Assembly: GCF_954871325.1 (NCBI RefSeq)
Contig: NC_088777.1
Location: forward strand, 7,107,366-7,171,365
DNA length: 64,000 nt
Origin: Gordionus sp. m RMFG-2023
Lineage: Eukaryota > Nematomorpha > Gordioida > Chordodea > Parachordodidae
Direction: 5' to 3'
The notes below the pieces were generated by a model that worked only from the letters and a program-made list of their open reading frames with translations, did no database searches and was not told the origin of the DNA. The position numbers were made by a program, and so were the translations under genes. Of the stretch, positions 46,891 to 58,945 are shown piece by piece; positions within the stretch are counted from its first letter, which is position 1, and every line of letters begins with the position of its first letter.

Positions 46891-47106
46891 ATTGTTGTTA
46901 AACGCGATTCTTAAAAACAGTTAATTCAATATTTTTACCAAAAAATGTTATGCAGGCCTCGAGAATTCGTTAATAATACAAGCCTTTATGCCATCTCTGA
47001 GTAATATCCATGCCATCTATGAGTAAAGTCTCCCAGGCTTGGGTAATATATTTGGATAAAATATTGGGATAGCCGTTTTTAAAAATCGAGTCGTTTAACA
47101 ACACTA
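46891..47106. repeat. hAT-type MITE, family A, copy 9
   Basis: GTTGTTAAACGCGATTCTTAA on the left and GAGTCGTTTAACAACACTA on the right, with CAGGCCTCGAGAATTCG, CCATCTATGAGTAAAG and TTTTTAAAAATCGAG between. A small internal duplication (CCATCT-TGAGTAA) is present. Confidence 0.7.
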
Positions 47107-48171
47107 CCAGTTATAATAATAGATAAAATTTATAATCTGTAGCTATGTAATTCATTTCATCGCATCGCGCAATCATATTTTACCTATTATTTGCTTGCTT
47201 TTTGAAAAATTGCTTATCGATGAGTATAATTCATCGTTAAACGATAGCGTAGCTGTTATTGAACATTATGTATTTTGGTAAATTACGCACCGTTTTAACG
47301 ATATAGCGGTATTTTATTATTATAAATGAAGCCTTAAGTGGCTTTAATAATTCAGAGATTATATTTTGATTAACAAACCAATTAAAACTACAAAAAATTA
47401 GTGACTGACTACTTTATTAAATATTGTTTTTTAAAAAAAAATCATCTTTCACTTCTTAAATTGAAATAATTATTTCAAGACAAATTAACATTAAAAAAAT
47501 AGTTTGTTTGCTTTAAAAATGTGTTTATATAATAACTAAGAAAATTTATAATGTGATAGAGAAAAAAAGAACCTAGGTGTAAAAAAAAAACTGTGGAAGA
47601 AAACAAATACGGCAAATAAAAAAATTATCAAGGAAAGAAAAACTGCTGGAAAAATAAAAATTAGGGAATAAAAAAATTGCTGGGAATAAAATATGTAGAC
47701 AACTTGTCATCTGATTCGAGCCAAAATAAACCTAAAACCCGGATCGAATTGGGTAGACTCTAGACCTTAGGTATCAACTCGCAGCGACATATTATTAAAC
47801 CTCCTTTTTTTGCCTTCCACGTATAAAGAAAAAGACAAATACACGCACATAATCAAAAACTTTAATTCTTGATCTTCGAATATAGTATATTGATGTGGTC
47901 TATTTATAAACGAATAGGAAGCGAATAATTTAATTTTTTTCCAAACACTTTTATCCCTATAATTTTTTTTCCCCAGTTTTTATTTTTAAACATGGATATG
48001 GAAAGGAGAACTTTAAGTTAATTTATAGAACGGAAACCTTCCAGAACAATCCCGAAACATTTCTAAAAATAAAAAACCGTTTATTCATGTCTACTGAAAT
48101 AGTTAAAAGCGCCAACGCACCCCATAATGTAATGAGGAAGGAGAAAATGTAAATGTAGTTAATTTAGTGGA
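47107..48171. other. A+T-rich spacer
   Basis: No gene recognised. Confidence 0.4.
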
Positions 48172-48455
48172 AGAATGAAATTGATCAAGATGCCAAGATT
48201 CAGAATAAGGATAATGAGCTTAGCATTTGTTCCCTTATGTGATATGGGAAAGGCAATGACATTTGGAGATTGGTTACTCTGAACAATAGTAAGGATATTC
48301 TTGATTATTTCGATTAAAATTATATAAATGAGGTATCAAGGGAGGTCAGAAGCAATTCTCAGTCCCAGATACGTCGAATTGAGCCTCGATTTCCTACGGA
48401 AACTTGGAATGTGAATCAGAGCACTCTCTCTGACGAAGAACGCACGAATAATTAA
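48172..48455 (+). mobile_element. Mutator-like (MULE) transposase fragment
   Basis: The frame reads KIQNKDNELSICSLM, a stop, then LNNSKDILDYFD, a stop, NYINEVSREV and QIRRIEPRFPTETWNVN, followed by STLSDEERTNN-stop. In MULE transposases the same order occurs: an FVP/P-x-x-V helix, ILDYFExxYIG, PRFPIExWNxY and PRTNNxxEGWH. The catalytic core before it is absent, so this is a dead C-terminal piece. Confidence 0.55.
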
Positions 48456-49585
48456 TTCTAAAAATGCAATCTTCGTTTTTCTAATCCGGTTGGAAAATAA
48501 ACACCTATCAATCTGGGTATAGATTTAAAAAAATGAAATGCGAGTTGATATATGAAACAAAACTTGAACGATGCCATGTAGGTAGTTGAGAAAACAAAAT
48601 TGCAGAGTTATAATACCCAAATTCGGTTAAGAAACTTTGGCTAGGAATACCGTGTGGGGTGCGAAGCCTACCAGATTTTATAAGTGCAATTTGTTTCAAT
48701 ATTTGTTGTCAACTCATTTAATTATTAATTTAAAATTAAATTTGTATACACATAATGATGATTTACCAATAAAATAAATATATCTTATTACAAAATTTTG
48801 ACAAATTTAGTCTATTTATCATAATTATGGATAAATATTGTATTTATTACTATAGCAAATAATTTTCACGAAAATAAGAAATACATGGTTTATTTTACTG
48901 GGATATTTTTTCCCAGTACCACTTTGAACATCAGCATTTTATTTTGCTTAAGCATTTTTTTATGGTGGGTGTATGGATAACCTTTAAATAATCAATAATG
49001 AAATAGGGCCTAAAAATATTTATATAAAATTTTTTTGGCTTAAATATTAATATTTACAATATATAATTAAAATACTAATTTGTCTATTCCTTATAAAGAT
49101 GAGTTTATCCATTATAATGTAACAAATAAAAATAAGCCTTTATTACTATAGGTAAATTTGATAAACATAAAATAAAAAACCGGAGGAATTTTTTTAGTCC
49201 ATAAGGCTCATAAATTTATTAAGTTCTTCTTATTTTATTTTTATTTAATAATAATAAATAATCAAATCATATTAAACTGTACAATACTAGCAAAGTAATA
49301 ACAATTAACAAACAAGTAGTAGATTAAAAAATTAGGGGAAACATTTTTATAAAATTTAAAAAATTTATTTGACTGTTTTTTTTTCTTCTACAAAATCGAT
49401 TATTTTTTCTTATTTAAATAAAATTTTAAATGGTCAATTTTATTTTTGATATTAATAAAAACTCATCCAAATGCCAGCATAGTAAAACCGAAATTATCGG
49501 AAATATAAAGGAAATTTATTAAGACAATCAATTTAAAAGAAAACATCCAAGGAAATATAATGGTATAAGAAAAAAGGAAAGAAAA
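48456..49585. other. A+T-rich spacer
   Basis: No gene recognised. Confidence 0.4.
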
Positions 49586-49890
49586 CTAGTGCTGTAAACG
49601 TTACTTCAAAAAATAAATGCGTTGCTCGTTATGTCAAAAAAAAAGGAAATGCGTCTTACTGGCTATTCAAAAAGTAACGCGTTACTCGTTACTTAATATT
49701 AAATATTATAAATAAAAATTTCTTATATATAATTTAAATAAAATTATACAAAAAATAATATATTATAAGATCAGATCTTGTTTTCTTATATATAATATAA
49801 TAAAATTATACAAAAAATAATATATTATAAGATGGGATCTTGTTTTCTTATACATAATATAAATAAAACTAAACAAAAATAATGTGAGAT
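49586..49890. repeat. hAT-type element end and tandem repeat
   Basis: CTAGTGCTGTAAACGTTACTT at the left and AAAGTAACGCGTTACTCGTT near 49667 recall the AACGCGTTACTCGTTAC ends known from some hAT elements. From 49723 a unit of about 72 bases (TTCTTATATATAATATAA, AAATTATACAAAAAATAATA, TATTATAAGATGGGATCTTG) is repeated two and a half times. Confidence 0.5.
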
Positions 49891-49984
49891 ATTTGTATAA
49901 TAATATTTTATTAACAACAATTGATTATTTTGATCAGATAAACAAGAGAGTGCTCAACACATGCTTAACACATGTTCAACTGGC

Positions 49985-50245
49985 TCAGAGGATGGGAGTG
50001 TTGTATGATATATAAATGAAAATTTTAATTGGGGGGTAATTTCCTATTTTAAAATAACTTAATAGATCATATTCAGAAGAATCTTCATTCACATTGAGAT
50101 CCTCGTCAAATTTTTTTATCTTTATTCTGGTATATGTGTTCTTTTTTAATAGAATCAAAGTCTGTTTTTTCTTTGTCAAGATATTTCCCTAAACTGAAAA
50201 TAAGTTCAAGCTTTCGTTGACCTATAATTTTATCCAGAGCCAATC
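49985..50245 (-). mobile_element. Possible hAT transposase C-terminal remnant
   Basis: The minus strand reads LDKIIGQRKLELIFSLGKYL then DKEKTDFDSIKK, which loosely fits the ERLFSxxGxxxxxRRNRL region of hAT transposases. It stands 300 bases from a hAT-like end. Weak. Confidence 0.25.
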
Positions 50246-50503
50246 CATTTTAAATAATGGGGGTATTATTGGTGATAGTATATATTTATCTTGTTTGAAT
50301 ATATTAAAAATAAATATAATCAGAATATAAATTGTAAACAGTATTTCAACTACTTTTATCTATGTCATTAATAAGTGGGTTACAAAACTTGAAATTATTT
50401 AAATTTTTTTAAATTTTAATGTTATAATAATTATCGTGGGTGTGAGAAATCTCAAATGTTTTAAAATCGAAAATATATTTAATTACATTTTTTTTTGTTA
50501 TAG

Positions 50504-50784
50504 CATTATTAAAAGTTGTTTTTGGCGATTATAAAGCGTATGATTTTATGGAAGAATCCAGAAATAAAGAAATAAGAGATAAAATATCAAACGATTGGTA
50601 AATTATTATAAAATATATTTAGTAGACATAATATTTATGTCTATTCCCCTTTTTAATACAATATATTTTACTTATGATGAAAAGGCCATGTCTCCCCTTT
50701 GGCTCTAGGTGCAGGAGAGATGTTAATTGCTGCAGTAGAAGATGTATCTGCGTTCGTTCCAGTGGTTCTGATTGCAGGTGCTGA
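50504..50784 (+). CDS. Agatoxin-like cystine-knot peptide, last two exons
   Basis: Exons 50504-50597 and 50685-50784 join in phase 2 (donor GTAAAT, acceptor AAAAG). They encode an acidic/basic pro-region (GDYKAYDFMEESRNKEIRD) and a mature part beginning NDWPCLPFGSRC and ending CICVRSSGSDCRC-stop. Eight cysteines are spaced C-x6-C-x5-CC-x3-C-x-C-x7-C-x-C, the inhibitor cystine knot layout with the CxC...CxC pair seen in omega-agatoxin and in arthropod agatoxin-like neuropeptides. The stop follows the last cysteine at once. Such peptides are secreted, and act as neuropeptides or venom components; which applies here is unknown. The first exon begins ALLKVVFG after a strong poly-T/TATAG acceptor, so the signal peptide start lies upstream. 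The same frame is also open before that acceptor (IYLITFFFVIALLKVVFG), which would make a fine signal peptide but shows no ATG. The first exon is therefore undefined. Confidence 0.55.
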
Positions 50785-52369
50785 TTTTACAAAAAAATAC
50801 ATAGTTTTAATTTTGTTTTTTTATATGCGATTGATTAGTCAAACGCATACCTGTTATTATATTTATTAAATATTTTGGAATTATTGATAAATATACATGC
50901 TAATCAATATATAGAATACCTAATAAAGCATATTTTTTAGATAGCGTCTAAAGAGTTATTCTATGTTTGGTTTACTACAATTTTTTAATAAATTTCATTT
51001 TATTTTATACTCTAATTATAAGATAGTTAGCAAGATTGGACAGTAATTAGTTCCTGTTTTATAATTAGTAACTGTAATTAATTCCTCTTTTAAAAAAAAG
51101 AAGTTATAAATTATAATTAATTATATTTCCCAGGCATATAATCAGTTATAATTCATAATCACATTTATGTTTCCTTTTCTTATTAAAGTAATTTTTATAA
51201 CATAGTGAGTGATTCTAAATCTTTATCTCCATAGTTTGTAGACTTCTCTCGTCTGATTCATTGGTTGGCCATGTTTCCTATTTGAAATGTTTTACACCAC
51301 TGATTCTATGACATAAAAATATGAGCTTAGACTCTCAAGTAAGACTGCTGGCGTTATGCTCAATAATAGAGCGGATTATTTAGTTATTATTAATGAATAA
51401 CTAGTAATTAGGCTATCCGATTATATTCCACAATTTAATCAAATCAAATATTTAATTTAGAAATATTTTTAAATAGGTGATAATGAAATAGGTAAATTAA
51501 AATTTTATATTTAATATAGCTTCCTTTTTTAAAACCGATTTAATCAAATGATTTAACGTTTTTAATATTCTTACTAAATATGAATAAATTGAATGAAATT
51601 TATGCAAACTTTAAAAAATTATATAAATAAATTAAGATAATAAAGGATTAGATATTATTTTTACTCAAAATAATTATTTAATTATTTACTAAGCTATGAT
51701 ATTCAATGATTAGAGAAAATTTAACTATTCATTTTTATCACTGTTTTTTTTAGTTCATAGCTGTTATGGTAATTATAAAAATATTTCTTTCTGGCATTAT
51801 TATATGCTATTCTAAAAAATATTTTGGCATAGAAATTTAGAATAAAACTCTGGGTGGGACGACGGTTTTATCAAATATAAGAATATTTATAAATTGTGTA
51901 AATTATTCGCTTTTTAAGGAGATTAATAGTATCAGTAAATATTCAAATAAAGTAACCCATGACCATCAAAAAAAAAAATATTATATAACTCTAATTATAT
52001 TATAATATACTTATAAGTAAAATATATTAGTCTGAGAATTTTATTCAATAATTTTAATTCAAGTCCCGGATAGTTTATTCAATATGGGAAACCAGTTATC
52101 ATGCAGGCCGGACCTTAAAAGGCATACGTCAATAAAATTATAACCACTTGATTATTGAATCAATAATATCTCGTTTTATAACATTTCTTTAAAAAATAAT
52201 AATTTATTTAAAAAAATTTTTTTTTAACAATATTAATTTTTACAAAAATATAAATTTGGGAAAGGATGAGCCTCACCTGGGGAAGGATGAGCTTTCCAGT
52301 GAGGTGCTTTTGAGCTCTGAAATATTGATTATTTTGTTGAAAGAAATGACTATTAAGAAATTTGTAATA
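50785..52369. other. A+T-rich spacer
   Basis: No gene or clear repeat end recognised. Confidence 0.4.
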
Positions 52370-52567
52370 CAGTGTTGTGATGATGTAATGAAACATGACG
52401 TTAAATTAAAACCCATCCATATAAAAATATTTTGTTTGCAAAAACAATCAAAATATAGACAAAGAATTTTTCCTTTGTTATTTTAATTATTTTTGCAAAC
52501 AATATATTTTTATATGAATGGGTTTTATTTAATCGTCAATATGTTTCATTAAATCATCACAACACTG
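52370..52567. repeat. TA-flanked palindromic MITE (Tc1/mariner-like)
   Basis: Ends are CAGTGTTGTGATGATGTAAT and, reversed, CAGTGTTGTGATGATTTAAT. The arms continue as near-mirror copies (AAACCCATCCATATAAAAATAT; TTTGTTTGCAAAAA) for about 80 bases around a short loop. TA lies immediately outside both ends. TA target sites are typical of Tc1/mariner. At 198 bases it is non-coding. Confidence 0.75.
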
Positions 52568-52595
52568 TAGTTTCCTTTACATATGAACATGTGTT

Positions 52596-52905
52596 TTTAT
52601 TATTGTTGTTCTTCTTATTGTTGTTCTTCTTATTGTTGTTCTTCTTATTGTTGTTCTTCTTATTGTTGTTCTTCTTATTGTTGTTCTTCTTATTGTTGTT
52701 CTTCTTATTGTTGTTCTTCTTATTGTTGTTCTTCTTATTGTTGTTCTTCTTATTGTTGTTCTAATTATTGTTGTTCTAATTATTGTTGTTTCTATTATCA
52801 TTGTTTTTCTTATTATTATTGTTGTTCTTGTTATTATTGTTGTTCTTGTTATTATTGTTGTTCTTGTTATTATTGTTGTTCTTGTTATTATTGTTGTTCT
52901 TAAAA
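52596..52905. repeat. Minisatellite, 15-bp unit changing to 18-bp unit
   Basis: About eleven copies of TTATTGTTGTTCTTC, two variant TTATTGTTGTTCTAA copies, a diverged stretch, then about five copies of TTATTATTGTTGTTCTTG. Both strands are open across it, giving apparent Cys/Ser/Tyr and Thr/Arg/Ile repeats that are artefacts of the unit. Confidence 0.9.
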
Positions 52906-54158
52906 GCAATTTTCATAGCTCTTTCCTTGGCTTTCCTTTCATAAGAACAGAAGGTTAAAATAGATGATAATGGCATAATTTTAGCTTCCTTTCATTTCAT
53001 ATATTTTGGATATGACATAATAGCCTCTGGAATAAAAGAATAGAAGTTTGACAATGTGATTGATATAAATATATTTTTCACCTATATACATTCTATATGT
53101 ATTTATTAGATAAGAGCAATATAATTTCTTAACCTAGAATGCGTCTTATTGTATACTTTAAAATCTTTTTACTGTTTTATAATGTTGCAATATCCGAAAT
53201 ATTAGTTTTTTTTAGTTAATTTATACATGTTGTCATTTAACTTTTATTAATATATTCCAAATCAACATTCAGATTTAAATTATTACAAAATTAATGATTT
53301 AATTTTATATAACTTTTACATGATTAACTTAACATCCGTCCATTACATAACTTAAATGTATTATCTCCATGGCTAACAAGGATGGATTTTTAATAAAATA
53401 TAATCATGATATCATAATTTGTTAGCATACATACTTTTTCTTATATAATTTCTCAAAGTAAAGTTTACAAATAATACTCAAAAAGTTCGTATGAATCTCT
53501 GATTCTATTCCATCAATATCCTTGAAATTAAATTTTATGGTAGTTTGAACATATATTTTTTGTTCAAATAAAGAATAATTTTATATAGAATATGTTTTAA
53601 TCTTTTTATTTAAAATAGTTAATGGATAATTAAAATTAAACTTTTATTATTTTTTATTTTTGAAAAATTCATGCATTTAAAAAGTTAGTTTTGAGGGTAC
53701 AGAAAAATTATATATTGTGTAAAATTTTATACAAAAAAACAAGAATTATATCCGTATCTGAATTAAGCAGTTATATATTTTCAGTTAAAAAAATTAGCCA
53801 TTAGAATTGAGTACTCTAGAAGAAAATCCCAAGGCTCAAAAGAACCTCGCTCATAAGATCCCTGGTCTCCATTACTACTATTTCCTATTATATTTTAATT
53901 CATTATAACTCAATCACATCCTATTTTTTTATGTTCTTGGTATAACTTTTTTTAAAAATAAAATAAAGGATTCTTAAATAAAAATTATTGTCAACTTGAT
54001 CAAGGTATATAACTTTACAATGTTAATATGAAAAAAAGTCATTAAAATAATTTATAGAAAATGTGATTTAGATTAACTTAGTTTTTAATATTATATATTA
54101 ATGAGATTGTGAACCCAATTTTATTGTATTCTTAAAATATTTTATTATATTTTTTTAG
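52906..54158. other. A+T-rich spacer
   Basis: No gene recognised. Confidence 0.4.
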
Positions 54159-54179
54159 TCTATCCTGACGGACGAAGAG
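54159..54179 (+). CDS. Possible micro-exon
   Basis: A 21-base G+C-rich island, TATCCTGACGGACGAAGAG with TC before it, stands between an acceptor (TTATATTTTTTTAG) and a donor (GTAATG). It would encode YPDGRRG. No host gene could be linked. Confidence 0.15.
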
Positions 54180-54929
54180 GTAATGTATTATTTATTTTAA
54201 TTTGAATTACTCTTCGTAAGTAATGATGCATTAAGATGAAATAATGTCAATCAAATAATTTCAACGGATCAGCTCTCCAATTTTTTCTGTAGTTATCGCT
54301 TGATTTCATACTGACCAAATTGTTTTAAATTTTCTGACCAAATGTCTGGGTTAATGATATATAACACTCCTTAGCCTCACGATTTACCATAAATACAGGT
54401 ATACAAATTTGCTGGCGAGACACTATTTTTTAAATTCTCATATAAATATTTTACATCGAAATTTTATATAACCTTATAAAAAAGAAATTAGAGTTTCATT
54501 GTCATATAAAACTTTTATATGGAAAATCAAAATGGCATGTCACATCACTAACCAGTTTTTATTCAACAACGTTTCGAATGCATAGTAAGGATTGAATAGC
54601 CAGCCTAGTAATTATATGTCACATGTCTGGATAGATAGCATGACAAGTAAAATTCGACTGTGATGCAATCTAAACCAGTCCTGGCTGATCTTCACTATGT
54701 GTATCTTGTACTAATATATGTTGAGCAGTTATATTTTAATCAATGACATATACCATCTTGAGATACTATGCATTCATTTAGCTATGTATAGGTGCAAATC
54801 GGCTAGTGACATGCCATTTAAATTTTTATTTAAAAATTTTATTAGTTATATATGTAAAAAACATATTATATGGAAATTCAAACTGCTCTAATATAAGGTA
54901 AGGTTGAGGTTTACATTTTTTTTTTTTAC

Positions 54930-56040
54930 TAATTTGACAAATTCACCGAAAGGTATGAGAAAAGAGATTTTGCAAGAGTTGCATAATGGGCATCTCGGTG
55001 CTGGAAAAACAAAATCATTAGCGAGAGAGTATCTGTGGTGGCCTGGTTTAAATGCAGAAATAGATCAGGAGGTAAAGAATTGCGATGCTTGCAATAAATA
55101 CGCAGACAATCCTCATAATATTCAAAACCCATGGGAAACAGCAACGAAAGTATTCGAGCGCGTACACATAGACTTTGCAGAGTTCAAAGATAATAATTTT
55201 ATGGTATGTGTTGACGCCTTCAGCAAATTTCCTATTATTAGGAGAATGAGAAACACAACTACGGAATCAACGATTAAAGAATTGATGAAAATAATAAGTT
55301 TATTTGGTATACCTAATAGAATAGTCAGTGATAATGGAACTAACTTTACCAGTAAATTATTTAAGAAATTTTGCGAAGATCACGAAATCGAACACTTACT
55401 CACCGCACCTCACCACCAACAGTCCAATGGCCAATGTGAGCGTATGATTAGATCAATGAAAATGAATATGAAAAGGAATATGGAAAATAATAATAAAATA
55501 GAAGTAGACATAGCTCTAGAAAAGTTTCTTTTTAGTTATCGTAATACACCCAACGCAACGACCAACAAAATACCAAGCGAAGTAATGTTCTCCAGAATGA
55601 TTAGGACAAAATGGGAGTTGATAAAACCGAGGGATGAAAGAGATCATATACTAAATCGCAAGATATCAATAGATAGGGATATAGAAATAGGAGACAGCAT
55701 ATGGTATAAAACTTTTAAGGATAATAATTGGGAAAAAGGTACAATAATGCGCAAAAACGGAAATTTGTTGTATGAGATAGATACTGGGAACAAAATTATA
55801 AAAAGACACTTGGACCAAATAAAAAAAAGATCAACTAATATTGAACCTTCTTCTAATGGTGCAACAGTTTTTAAAGCGAATGTTAATAATAATGCATGAC
55901 CTTATACATTGAATTTTAGAAGGGGAGGTGATGAACCAAGAAACCAAAATGTACAAGTGAATGATCAGAATCGCAACGTTCAAAGACCAGTTAGAAATAG
56001 TGTGTTGCCTAGAAAATTTGAAAATTTTATAATGAATTAA
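54930..56040 (+). mobile_element. Ty3-type retroelement fossil, integrase region
   Basis: A long plus-strand reading stretch shows, in order, the integrase zinc-binding H-H-C-C module (HNGHLGAGKTKS...CDACNK), the DDE core (VHIDFAEF; IVSDNGTNF; HHQQSNGQCE) and a C-terminal chromatin/DNA-binding-like part ending near 55899, followed by an Asn/Arg-rich tail to about 56040. This is the 3' end of a Ty3/mdg4-type pol. No gag, protease or reverse transcriptase precedes it here. A purine-rich stretch near 56190-56218, then TGTGAAATG, might mark an LTR start, but no partner is seen. It is an incomplete, broken element, yet the integrase part looks little worn, so it may be fairly young. Confidence 0.8.
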
Positions 56041-56654
56041 ATTTGATAATAAATTTTTTTTTCTCTTCCTTATATTAAAACAAAATTAGTTTTTTTTGTG
56101 TGTGGAACTAAATTGATAAAACGTACAACAAAAAAAGATCAACGAAGGGGTTAACGAGCAAGAATGACAAACGACAAAAATTATAGACGGAGGGCAAATA
56201 AGAAATTTAAAAAAAAAGTGTGAAATGTTAAACAGTGACACTCATGTATTTTATCTTAACTTTAAAAAATTATTTTTTTTTACATCCTTAAGCTATTTAT
56301 GACGTAACTTAAAATATTTCAAATGTAATAAGAATTGTTTCTTTCTTTTTGTTAAAAACAACTTTTATAATTTAAAAAATCAATTTGCTTATAAACTAAT
56401 ATTAAATTTTATATTTTTTATTATATAAATCAATTTACTTAAAAAACGAATGTTCAATTTTATATTTTAACTTTAAAAAGATCAATTTATTATAAACGAC
56501 ATTTAAATTAAATTGTCAATATATATAGGAAATTATTTTGAGTTATGTGATAATTATATTTTTAAAATTTAAATATCAATAAATTGACTTAAAAATTATA
56601 TTCTTGAAGTCTGCACCATCTTTAGAAATTTCAGACATTAATGTTTAGTTAACA

Positions 56655-56835
56655 AAAATTATTTTTTAAAATGGCTAACCCAATATCTTAGCCAAAAGAT
56701 ATTACCTTAGAGATGATTATTCTCATAGATGGCGGGAAGATTAGGATATCTATATAAGATCTCGATGCTTGGGTAATATTATTTTGACTAAAATCTTAAT
56801 TTAAATTGGCGAGACGAGCCTTTTTAAGACACTTG
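56655..56835. repeat. hAT-type MITE, family A, decayed copy 10
   Basis: TTTTTTAAAATGGCTAACCC, CTTAGCCAAAAGATATTACC, CTCATAGATGGCGGGAAG and CTTGGGTAATATTATTTTGAC follow the family order. The ends are worn. Confidence 0.5.
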
Positions 56836-57820
56836 TAATATTATATAAAGAGAGTTAGTCACCAAGCTATACAAGAAAAGGGAATTCAGAAACCTGATTC
56901 AATATACAATACAATATTAATTATAGATTAATCACAAATTTTCAAAACAACACAAAATTTTATTACTATGCATATACATATTGTTTTACCTGCATTTTAT
57001 CTTCACAAATCATTATTATTTATCAAGAGTCTATAAGTAAGCTTAATAAAGAAAATTTATATATCCTTGTTTTAAGATGGAAAATTATAATATAATTCTA
57101 AAATTAATTGATATGAATTTTATCTCTTAAAAATAATTATTTGAGAAAGATGCTACCCATGCATCTACGTTATTCGACAAATCTTATATAGGTTTAATAG
57201 TTTAATTAATTAGGTTAATTAGAATATAAAATTCTTAATCTATCGGTTGTTGTTTGTTTGTGACAGAAACGTATTTAAGTTTTGTTATAGATTTTTAATT
57301 GTCATGCAGATATTCCCGCTTTTCTTCGATTATGCAACTTCGTTAAACAGGTTATTCTGAATTCATCTATTAAGATTTCTCCAATTTTTAGGATATAGAT
57401 TTCTATATGAATTGAAGGCAGTTCAATCCTCCTTTGGGTTTTCGCTAGAGTTTTGCTACAAGTGAGGTGTTATTAACATCCTCAGTCACCTCGCATGAAC
57501 ATTTATTATACAATCTTTTCTATCCTTATGCTTTTAATTTAACGATGACTATTCAAAAGACTAATTTACTCTAAAATAAATTTAAATAAAGGTTTTAAAA
57601 TAAAATATTAGTTTAATACAGATAACTTTGCTGATGGTATGACCTATTTATTCGCCACTATATTTTTCGATTCTAGGTCTTGCATAATTTTTTTAATATG
57701 TTATTCTTTAACAACAGTTATAATCTACTCAGCAATCTGAATAATAATGTTCTCTTAGCTTAGCTTGAGGACCCTACTTTAACTGAATTCGACACGTATC
57801 GTAGACAGCGTCTACATGGC
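56836..57820. other. Spacer without a recognised gene
   Basis: No family motif or splice-bounded exon recognised. Confidence 0.4.
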
Positions 57821-57960
57821 CGGGGGGGGGGGGGGGTAGGAGACAAATGCCTCCAAATTAGCATTTTTGGGGGTATGTATTGATTTTAAGGGGTTGATAT
57901 TAATTTTTTGGGGGTAGGCATTATTTTTTTGGGGGTAGGTATTGATTTTTGGTGGGTAAT
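57821..57960. repeat. Poly-G run and G-rich tandem repeat
   Basis: About fourteen G in a row (57822-57836) are followed by four or five units of TTTTGGGGGTAGGTATTGA with decreasing quality. With at least four G runs close together it could form a G-quadruplex. Confidence 0.8.
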
Positions 57961-58143
57961 TTTTGATTTAAATTATAATATTTTTTTAATGCATTAATTG
58001 ATACGATTATGATGGTTATCGTTGATTTTCTGAAAAATGTCAATTAAAGTAAAGATATTTGTCAATTAATAAATAATATAAATTTTCTTTGTCAACGATT
58101 TTCATTTAGCATTTTATCAAGTTAATATTTACACATTTCCTAT

Positions 58144-58486
58144 TTGGTACTTTTCTTAATAAAAAATTATATAACACCGTCAAATGTTAAAGAATTACGT
58201 TCGTTTCTTGGAATAGTGAATTACCATGAGTCGTTTATAAAAAATTTACATTCTATTTATGCACCTTTATACCGACTAACGAGTAAAAATGTTAGTTGGT
58301 TTTGGTCAGCTCAAGAAAATAAAATATTTAATAAAGAAATATATATAAGAGAAGATACAATAATTCTTATTTCAAGCGATATTCCTGTCATGATTTCTTG
58401 TGACGTTTCCGAAGATGGTCTAGGAGATGTTGTTGCCCACTTATTTCTTACTGACCAGGAGAAACCGATTGCTTACGCATCAAGGA
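58144..58486 (+). mobile_element. Ty3-type retroelement fossil, RT end and RNase H start
   Basis: The plus strand reads VKELRSFLGIVNYHESFIK (RT thumb/connection motif LRSFLGxxNYYRxFI), PLYRLTSKNVSWFWS, and MISCDVSEDGLGDVVAH with IAYASRT, the first part of a Ty3-type RNase H. It stops at the end of a hAT transposon (58487). It is a fragment of a broken element; whether it has any link to the integrase fossil at 54930 is unknown. Confidence 0.7.
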
Positions 58487-58654
58487 CAGGGTTGCCAGGT
58501 CAAAATTTTCAAATTGTGGGAGAAATTCGGTATTTTGTGGGAGTAATATAAAAATTGTGGGAGAAATATAAAAATTGCTAAAAAATATTTTTTTGCGGGC
58601 CGGTCGGGATTTAGAATTGACTTAGTTATCCGCTTATTATTTTTTATAAATATA

Positions 58655-58945
58655 AAATCGAATCTATTTTCCAAAATAAAATAGGTAATTATTTTTCAAA
58701 ATAAAATAGCCAACTATTTTTCAAAATAAAATAGCCAACTATTTTTCAAAATAAAATAGCCAACTATTTTTCAAAATAAAATAGCCAACTATTTTTCAAA
58801 ATAAAATAGTCAACTATTTTTCAAAATAAAATATGTAACTCTTTTTCAAAATAAAATAGCCAACTATTTTTCAAAATAAAATATCCAACTCTTTTTCAAA
58901 ATAAAATAGGTAACTATTTTCCAAAATAAAATAATTTTTCAAAAT
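58655..58945. repeat. 25-bp tandem repeat inside the hAT left end
   Basis: About eleven units of CAACTATTTTTCAAAATAAA with ATAGC, several of them identical. It lies next to the left hAT end and is probably subterminal element sequence that has expanded. Confidence 0.85.

Noticed and set aside
50680-50860. Hydrophobic frame with LGAGEMLIAAVEDVSAF, possible membrane exon
   Set aside because: It does not match the phase of the preceding exon, whereas the alternative frame gives a full eight-cysteine knot that stops at the last cysteine.
52577-52976. Cys/Ser, Thr/Arg and Asn/Lys repeat proteins
   Set aside because: They arise from a minisatellite whose 15- and 18-bp units are multiples of three and lack stops on both strands.
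58655-58945. CRISPR-like array
   Set aside because: The units are contiguous tandem copies without unique spacers, in a eukaryotic transposon.
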